A stretch of DNA of 64,000 bases. Origin: Planctomonas sp. JC2975. Its GTDB lineage: Bacteria > Actinomycetota > Actinomycetes > Actinomycetales > Microbacteriaceae. The position numbers and the translations under genes were made by a program. Shown here piece after piece: positions 58,346-64,000 of the stretch; positions within the stretch are counted from its first letter, which is position 1, and the number at the start of each line of letters is the position of its first letter. Where the stretch lies: the NCBI RefSeq assembly GCF_012985205.1, contig NZ_JABEKS010000001.1, forward strand, positions 1,674,001-1,738,000. Reading direction: 5' to 3'. A model generated the notes under the pieces. The model did no database searches, had not been told where the DNA came from, and saw only the letters and a program-made list of their open reading frames with translations.

Positions 58346-59959
58346 ATGTCAACACCACTCAACTCATCGGTCGTGCTCGACCGTCTCACGTTCGCCTGGC
58401 CAGACGGATCCGTCGCACTGGACTCGGTCTCCGGCGCTTTCGGCAGCGGACGCACAGGTCTGGTCGGCCGCAACGGCTCCGGCAAGTCGACGCTGCTGCG
58501 CCTGATCGCCGGCGAACTGACCCCCACCTCGGGGTCGGTCGCAGCGACCGGCGACGTCGCCTACCTGCCGCAGCAGCTCACGCTCGACACGGATGCGAGG
58601 GTCGCCGCGCTCCTCGGCGTCGCCGAGCCCCTCGACGCCGTGCGGGCGATCACCGCCGGCGACGTCGACCCCGCGCACTTCGACGCGGTCGGCGACGACT
58701 GGGATGTCGAGGCGCGCGCGCAGGTCGCACTCGCCGACGCCGGCCTGGATCCGTCGTTCCTCGACCGCACGGTCGGCGAGCTGTCGGGAGGCGAGGCCGT
58801 GCTGGTTGCCGTGGCGGGCATCCGTCTGCGGCGCGCCCTGATCACGCTGCTCGACGAGCCGACCAACAACCTCGACCGTGACGCGCGTGCGCGGCTGGGT
58901 GAGATGGTGCGCGGCTGGCGCGGAACGCTGATCGTCGTCAGCCACGACACCTCGCTGCTCGAGCTCATGGATGACACGGCCGAGCTCTACGGCAGCTCGC
59001 TGAGCGTGTTCGGCGGTCCGTACTCGCAGTGGCGCGCGTGGCTGGATGCCGAGCAGGATGCGGCGCGGCAAGCCGAGAAGGACGCCAAACAGGCGTTCAA
59101 GAAGGAGAAGCGGCAGCGCATCGAGGCGGAGACGAAGCTCGCTGCCCGGGCCCGCATGGCCAAGAAGGCGGAGGTCGAGAAGCGGGTGCCGAAGATCGTC
59201 GCGCACGGCCGCCGGATGGGAGCGGAGGTCTCGGCCGGCAAGCTGCGCACCGAGGTCGCGGGCAAGGAGGAGACCGCCAGGCAGGCGCTCGACGACGCCG
59301 GCCACCGGGTGCGTGACGACGCGTCCATGAAGATCGTGCTGCCGGATCCCGGACTGTCGTCGGCCAGGCGCATCGCCACGCTCGGGGATGTCTCCCGGTC
59401 GTGGTCCATCCAGGGTCCGGAGCGGGTCGCGCTGATCGGACGCAACGGCGTCGGCAAGACGACGCTGCTACGGAAGCTGGTGCCGGAGTCCGGCGCCGCC
59501 GAAGCCTTCGACCTGCATCCCGACCTGCGAGCCAACGCCCACACCGACCGGATCGGCTACCTGTCGCAGCGGGTGGACGGCCTGGATGACGCGGCATCCG
59601 TCGTCGAGAACGTCGCGGCGGCCGCCCCTCACGTACCCGAGAAGGAGCTGCGCAACCAGCTGGCCCGATTCCTCATCCGAGGCACGGCGATGGATCGCCC
59701 GGTCGGAGCGCTCTCCGGTGGTGAGCGCTTCCGGGTGGCGCTGGCCACGCTGCTGCTCGCGGATCCGGCGCCGCACCTCGTGATCCTCGACGAGCCGACG
59801 AACAACCTCGATCTCGACACGGTCGGGCAACTGGTCGATGCGCTGCGCGCGTACCGCGGCGCCGTCGTCGTCGTGAGCCATGACGACGCGTTCCTCGAAC
59901 AGCTGGAACTCGACCTGACGCTGGAACTGGACGGCGAGGGGCGGCTCACCGAGGTCTGA
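58346..59959 (+). CDS. ABC-F family ATPase (ribosome-associated)
   Basis: The 537-residue product has two ATP-binding cassettes and no membrane helices, as in ABC-F proteins that act on the ribosome in translation or antibiotic protection. Cassette 1: Walker [10 protein letters not shown] (near 40), signature LSGGEA, Walker [14 protein letters not shown]. Cassette 2: GRNGVGKTT (near 363), [28 protein letters not shown] charged linker ([20 protein letters not shown], about 245-320) joins them. ATG 58346 is preceded by CGGGAG seven bases upstream; the frame also opens at 58202, but that segment looks like leader sequence. The stop abuts that of guaA without a gap. Specificity for any antibiotic cannot be inferred. 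Confidence 0.9.
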   Translation: MSTPLNSSVVLDRLTFAWPDGSVALDSVSGAFGSGRTGLVGRNGSGKSTLLRLIAGELTPTSGSVAATGDVAYLPQQLTLDTDARVAALLGVAEPLDAVRAITAGDVDPAHFDAVGDDWDVEARAQVALADAGLDPSFLDRTVGELSGGEAVLVAVAGIRLRRALITLLDEPTNNLDRDARARLGEMVRGWRGTLIVVSHDTSLLELMDDTAELYGSSLSVFGGPYSQWRAWLDAEQDAARQAEKDAKQAFKKEKRQRIEAETKLAARARMAKKAEVEKRVPKIVAHGRRMGAEVSAGKLRTEVAGKEETARQALDDAGHRVRDDASMKIVLPDPGLSSARRIATLGDVSRSWSIQGPERVALIGRNGVGKTTLLRKLVPESGAAEAFDLHPDLRANAHTDRIGYLSQRVDGLDDAASVVENVAAAAPHVPEKELRNQLARFLIRGTAMDRPVGALSGGERFRVALATLLLADPAPHLVILDEPTNNLDLDTVGQLVDALRAYRGAVVVVSHDDAFLEQLELDLTLELDGEGRLTEV

Positions 59960-61564
<1,605 letters not shown>

Positions 61565-61565
61565 G

Positions 61566-62099
61566 TTAATGGGATGCCTCCACCTTGGGCTCGGATGCCG
61601 ACGGAACCGGATTCTCGGCGAGGAACCGCTTCACCTGCTTGGTGATGAAGTGCTCGACGATGAACGACATGAACGGCACGACGCCGCCCAGAGCGATCTG
61701 CACGAATTTCGTGAACGACATGCGCATGAGCGACCACAGGCGGAAGTCGGCGATCAGGTAGAGCACGTACAACCATCCATGGGCGATCAGGATCGCCGTC
61801 GACACGTCGAAGCCCGCCTGTGCGGTGTTCGACGGATCGTAGTGCACGAGCGAGACGATGGGCTGACCGGGCGCGAACGCGTACACGGAGTACCCGACGC
61901 CGTACTTCAGGATCATCTCCGCAACAAGCAGCAGCAACATGACGCCGGTGATGTACGCGGTGACACGGTAGAACGTCAGCGCACCCGGAATCTTCGGGAT
62001 GTCGACGGCCCGAGGGCGGGCCGAATTCGCCGAGCGCAACTGCTCGATCGTGCGTTGGAGCAGGCTGCCGCCTTCTGTGTTCTGAGGGGGGTTCGGCAT
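61566..62099 (-). CDS. DUF3817 membrane protein
   Basis: The 177-residue product has a hydrophilic N-terminus (about 40 residues), then three to four hydrophobic helices: [20 protein letters not shown] (near 43-62), a conserved [16 protein letters not shown] (near 105-120) and [20 protein letters not shown] (near 127-146). This is the DUF3817 pattern, common in actinobacteria, often near guaA; the function is unknown. The open frame extends to 62228 but ATG 62099 lies seven bases from a TAAACT box, giving a leaderless start. The gene is one base upstream of guaA. Confidence 0.88.
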   Translation of the reverse strand: MPNPPQNTEGGSLLQRTIEQLRSANSARPRAVDIPKIPGALTFYRVTAYITGVMLLLLVAEMILKYGVGYSVYAFAPGQPIVSLVHYDPSNTAQAGFDVSTAILIAHGWLYVLYLIADFRLWSLMRMSFTKFVQIALGGVVPFMSFIVEHFITKQVKRFLAENPVPSASEPKVEASH

Positions 62100-62106
62100 G
62101 GGATCC

Positions 62107-62112
62107 AGTTTA
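62107..62112 (-). promoter_or_regulatory. -10 box of the DUF3817-guaA unit (leaderless)
   Basis: TAAACT on the minus strand, seven bases before ATG 62099. It overlaps the TAA stop of the SURF1-like gene. Confidence 0.5.
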
Positions 62113-62949
62113 GTTCTGCTCGGTTTCGGTTCCGCCGGTGGCCGGTTGGCCCACCGGTTCGCCGCGCCAGGCGGCCAGCGCCGCCTCGTACGCGGTCTCT
62201 GCGTCTTCGCGCTGCTTCTCCCACGCATCCTTCACGACGCGGTACCAGAGGAAGATCGCGAAGCCGGCGAAGATGGCCCACTCCGCCGCGTAGAAGATGT
62301 TCAGCCAGTTCACGGTGGCCTGCTCGATGGGCGGCGGCGAGTAGATCGCGGTCAGCCCGGCCGGGGGCGTTCCGTGCTCCACGAGATAAGAGCTGTACAC
62401 GTCGGAGTCTCCGATGCCGTGCCACGTGTTCACCAGTGCGGCCACCGCCATGTCCTTCATCGCGAAGGGGTCGGTGTTCTCCTTCGGCGCCTCCGGCGCC
62501 TCCGATGGCAGCAGGCGTCCGGTGAGCGTGACGGGCGTCTCCGGCTGGTTGCGCAACTGCGCGATCGCGGCCTTCGCCTTCTGTTCCGTCGGCGCCCAGC
62601 CCCGAGCCACTGCCAGCTGCGCGGTCTTGCCGTCGGCGTCATCCGCGGCCGGGGTGAAGCGGGCGATCACCCAGTAGCCGGCTGCGCCGTCGTTGAGGCG
62701 ACCGACGAGTATTCCGTAGTCCGTCGCCGAGAAGGTGCCGCGCGAGGTCACCAACTGCCCAACGCCTGCGGTCGTGGGCGGTGAGTTCACGGTGGCGATC
62801 TCGTTCAGCGGCTTGACGGTCTCGGTCGGATGCTCCACCACATGCCCCGACTCCACCGCGCGTTCCAGCTGCCACTGGCCGAGCCACGCGAACGCTCCCG
62901 CGATGACCAGGGCCAGCAGGAGTGCTGCGATCCACTTGGGCCGCACCAT
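62110..62949 (-). CDS. SURF1-family protein
   Basis: The 279-residue product has the SURF1 layout: an N-terminal helix (PKWIAALLLALVIAGAFAWLGQWQLERA, first 30 residues, with the conserved GxWQ), an extracytoplasmic domain with YGILVGRLNDGAAGYWVIARF, VARGWAPT and VTLTGRLLPSE, and a second helix near the C-terminus (NIFYAAEWAIFAGFAIFLWYR). SURF1 proteins help assemble aa3-type cytochrome oxidase. ATG 62949 is the first good start next to the helix; the frame remains open upstream into the antiporter gene and no start there has a ribosome binding site, so a longer form cannot be excluded. Confidence 0.85.
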   Translation of the reverse strand: MVRPKWIAALLLALVIAGAFAWLGQWQLERAVESGHVVEHPTETVKPLNEIATVNSPPTTAGVGQLVTSRGTFSATDYGILVGRLNDGAAGYWVIARFTPAADDADGKTAQLAVARGWAPTEQKAKAAIAQLRNQPETPVTLTGRLLPSEAPEAPKENTDPFAMKDMAVAALVNTWHGIGDSDVYSSYLVEHGTPPAGLTAIYSPPPIEQATVNWLNIFYAAEWAIFAGFAIFLWYRVVKDAWEKQREDAETAYEAALAAWRGEPVGQPATGGTETEQN

Positions 62950-63016
62950 GGTGCGCGCAAGGGACTCGATCCTCGGCGGCGCGGGTTTCGCCGCTGGGGG
63001 GTTGTTGCCGGAGATG

Positions 63017-64000
63017 TCAGTTCTGCTTTCGTCTGTCGTCGGCGTCCGTCTGGCGCATCGCCTCTTCGACGATGCGGTCGATCGCCGCCTTGCTGGGTTC
63101 GCCTGTGCGCGTGTCTGCGCCGTCGGCATCCCCGCCGTCCGACTCGTCGCCCTCGTCGTCGAGCTGACCGCTGGTCACCGCGTCGACGAGCGCGGCCTCT
63201 TCGTCGAGAACGGGGTTGCGCTCCTTCGCCGCGCGTCGACGCGGCTTGATGAGTGCAGCACCGATCCTCTCAGAGTTGGCTGTGAGCACCGGTCCGAGGA
63301 TGGCCATGATGAGCACGTAGAGGCCGGCGAACGGCTCCAGCTTCTCGTTGAGGCCCGCGGCGAGCGAGAGCGTGGCGAGGATCAGGGTGAACTCGCCCCG
63401 GTTCATCAGCACGGCGGCGATGTTGATGCCGTCTCGGGTGTCGAGCCGGTTGAACAGCGCGATCAGCTGGCCGGAGACCACGTTGAGCACGACCGTGAGC
63501 ACGATGGCGATCACCACGATCCACGCCACGCTGCCGAACTCGGCAACGTTCAGAGCTAGCCCGAAGTTCAGGAAGAAGAACGCAGCGAAGACATCGCGCA
63601 GCGGTATCGAGATGCGCTCGATCTTGCCGGAGAAGCGAGTCGCTCCCAGCACGAGGCCGATGAGGAACGCGCCGATGGCATCCGTCACTCCGATGAGCTC
63701 TCCGAGGCCGGCGAACAGCACGGCCAGGCCGAAGAAGAGGATCGTGAACAGCTCGTCGTCGCGCGTGCGGAAGAACCGCGAGAGGAATCGCCCGCCGTAC
63801 CTTGCGACCGTGAACATGACGACGAGGAAGGCGGCCGCGATCGTCAATTGCAGCACAACGGGCCAGAACTCCGTCTGCCCGCTCAGCACGACGGAGACGA
63901 TCGCGAGGTAGACGGCGATGAAGACGTCGCCGATCACCGTCGCCCCGAGGATGGCGGGGGTCTCGTTGTTCGCCAGGCGGCCCAGCTCGATGAGCATTTT
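63017..64000 (-). CDS. CPA2-type cation:proton antiporter, 5' end outside the window
   Basis: The visible 327 residues are the C-terminal part of a KefB/NapA-like transporter: LANNETPAILGATVIGDVFI, several helices, FAGLGELIGVTDAIGAFLIG, FAAFFFLNFGLALN, and MNRGEFTLILATLSLAAGL, typical of CPA2 antiporters that exchange Na+ or K+ for protons. After the last helix comes a hydrophilic acidic tail of about 80 residues (KPRRRAAKERNP onward) instead of a TrkA-N domain. The frame continues past base 64000, so the internal ATG at 63997 is not the start. The stop lies 67 bases upstream of the SURF1 start chosen here. Confidence 0.9.
   Translation of the reverse strand, partial: KMLIELGRLANNETPAILGATVIGDVFIAVYLAIVSVVLSGQTEFWPVVLQLTIAAAFLVVMFTVARYGGRFLSRFFRTRDDELFTILFFGLAVLFAGLGELIGVTDAIGAFLIGLVLGATRFSGKIERISIPLRDVFAAFFFLNFGLALNVAEFGSVAWIVVIAIVLTVVLNVVSGQLIALFNRLDTRDGINIAAVLMNRGEFTLILATLSLAAGLNEKLEPFAGLYVLIMAILGPVLTANSERIGAALIKPRRRAAKERNPVLDEEAALVDAVTSGQLDDEGDESDGGDADGADTRTGEPSKAAIDRIVEEAMRQTDADDRRKQN

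Noticed and set aside
62100-62228. N-terminal extension of the DUF3817 protein
   Set aside because: Arg/Pro-rich and antisense-like sequence overlapping the SURF1-like gene; ATG 62099 has a TAAACT box seven bases upstream.

Overview
The window is high-G+C DNA with dense gene packing, frequent GTG starts and no RNA genes or mobile elements that I could find. Gene content and order point to an actinobacterium, most likely of the family Microbacteriaceae. This is inference from style and from the block pcrA, sucC-sucD, a perM-like gene, purN-purH, which resembles the Rv0949-Rv0957 neighbourhood of Mycobacterium tuberculosis.

The left half (426-33533, minus strand) is one uninterrupted gene of 33.1 kb for a predicted 11,035-residue cell-surface protein. 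It has a signal peptide, a Thr/Pro/Ser/Ala-rich stalk, a core of 11 tandem units of about 390 residues (15407-28265), thousands of residues of more divergent beta-type repeats, two clusters of a Gly-Tyr-rich module, four RTX-like GGxGND motifs, and a C-terminal IAATG sorting signal with a membrane helix and Arg tail. It is the outstanding feature of the window. No sortase, secretion system or regulator lies beside it. A truncated small membrane-protein gene (1-303) lies downstream of it.

The right half is mostly housekeeping. In order: a stand-alone LigD-type polymerase; a luciferase-like (LLM) oxidoreductase flanked by two inverted arrays of a phased 22-bp repeat; purH and purN (overlapping, last steps of purine synthesis); a ThrE-type exporter translationally coupled to a perM-like gene; a coiled-coil membrane protein; a metallo-beta-lactamase-fold hydrolase; sucD and sucC (TCA cycle); an MpaB-type oxygenase; an unknown 148-residue protein; a GNAT acetyltransferase with a small zinc-ribbon protein; a triplicated 78-bp intergenic repeat; an NTF2-like protein; murQ (peptidoglycan recycling); a FUSC transporter; pcrA; an alpha/beta hydrolase; a glycerophosphodiester phosphodiesterase; a Bax1/YccA membrane protein; an ABC-F protein with a long leader; guaA; a DUF3817 membrane protein; a SURF1-like protein (respiratory oxidase assembly); and a truncated CPA2 cation:proton antiporter.

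A recurrent regulatory theme is a TAnnnT -10 box only 6-9 nt before the start codon, seen at about ten genes. It implies leaderless transcripts and fixes several starts (47490, 56867, 62099). In contrast, the giant gene and the ABC-F gene have candidate -35/-10 promoters (both with 17-bp spacers) and real leaders. A 42-bp element that includes the stop codon is shared by the ends of the LigD-type gene and sucC.
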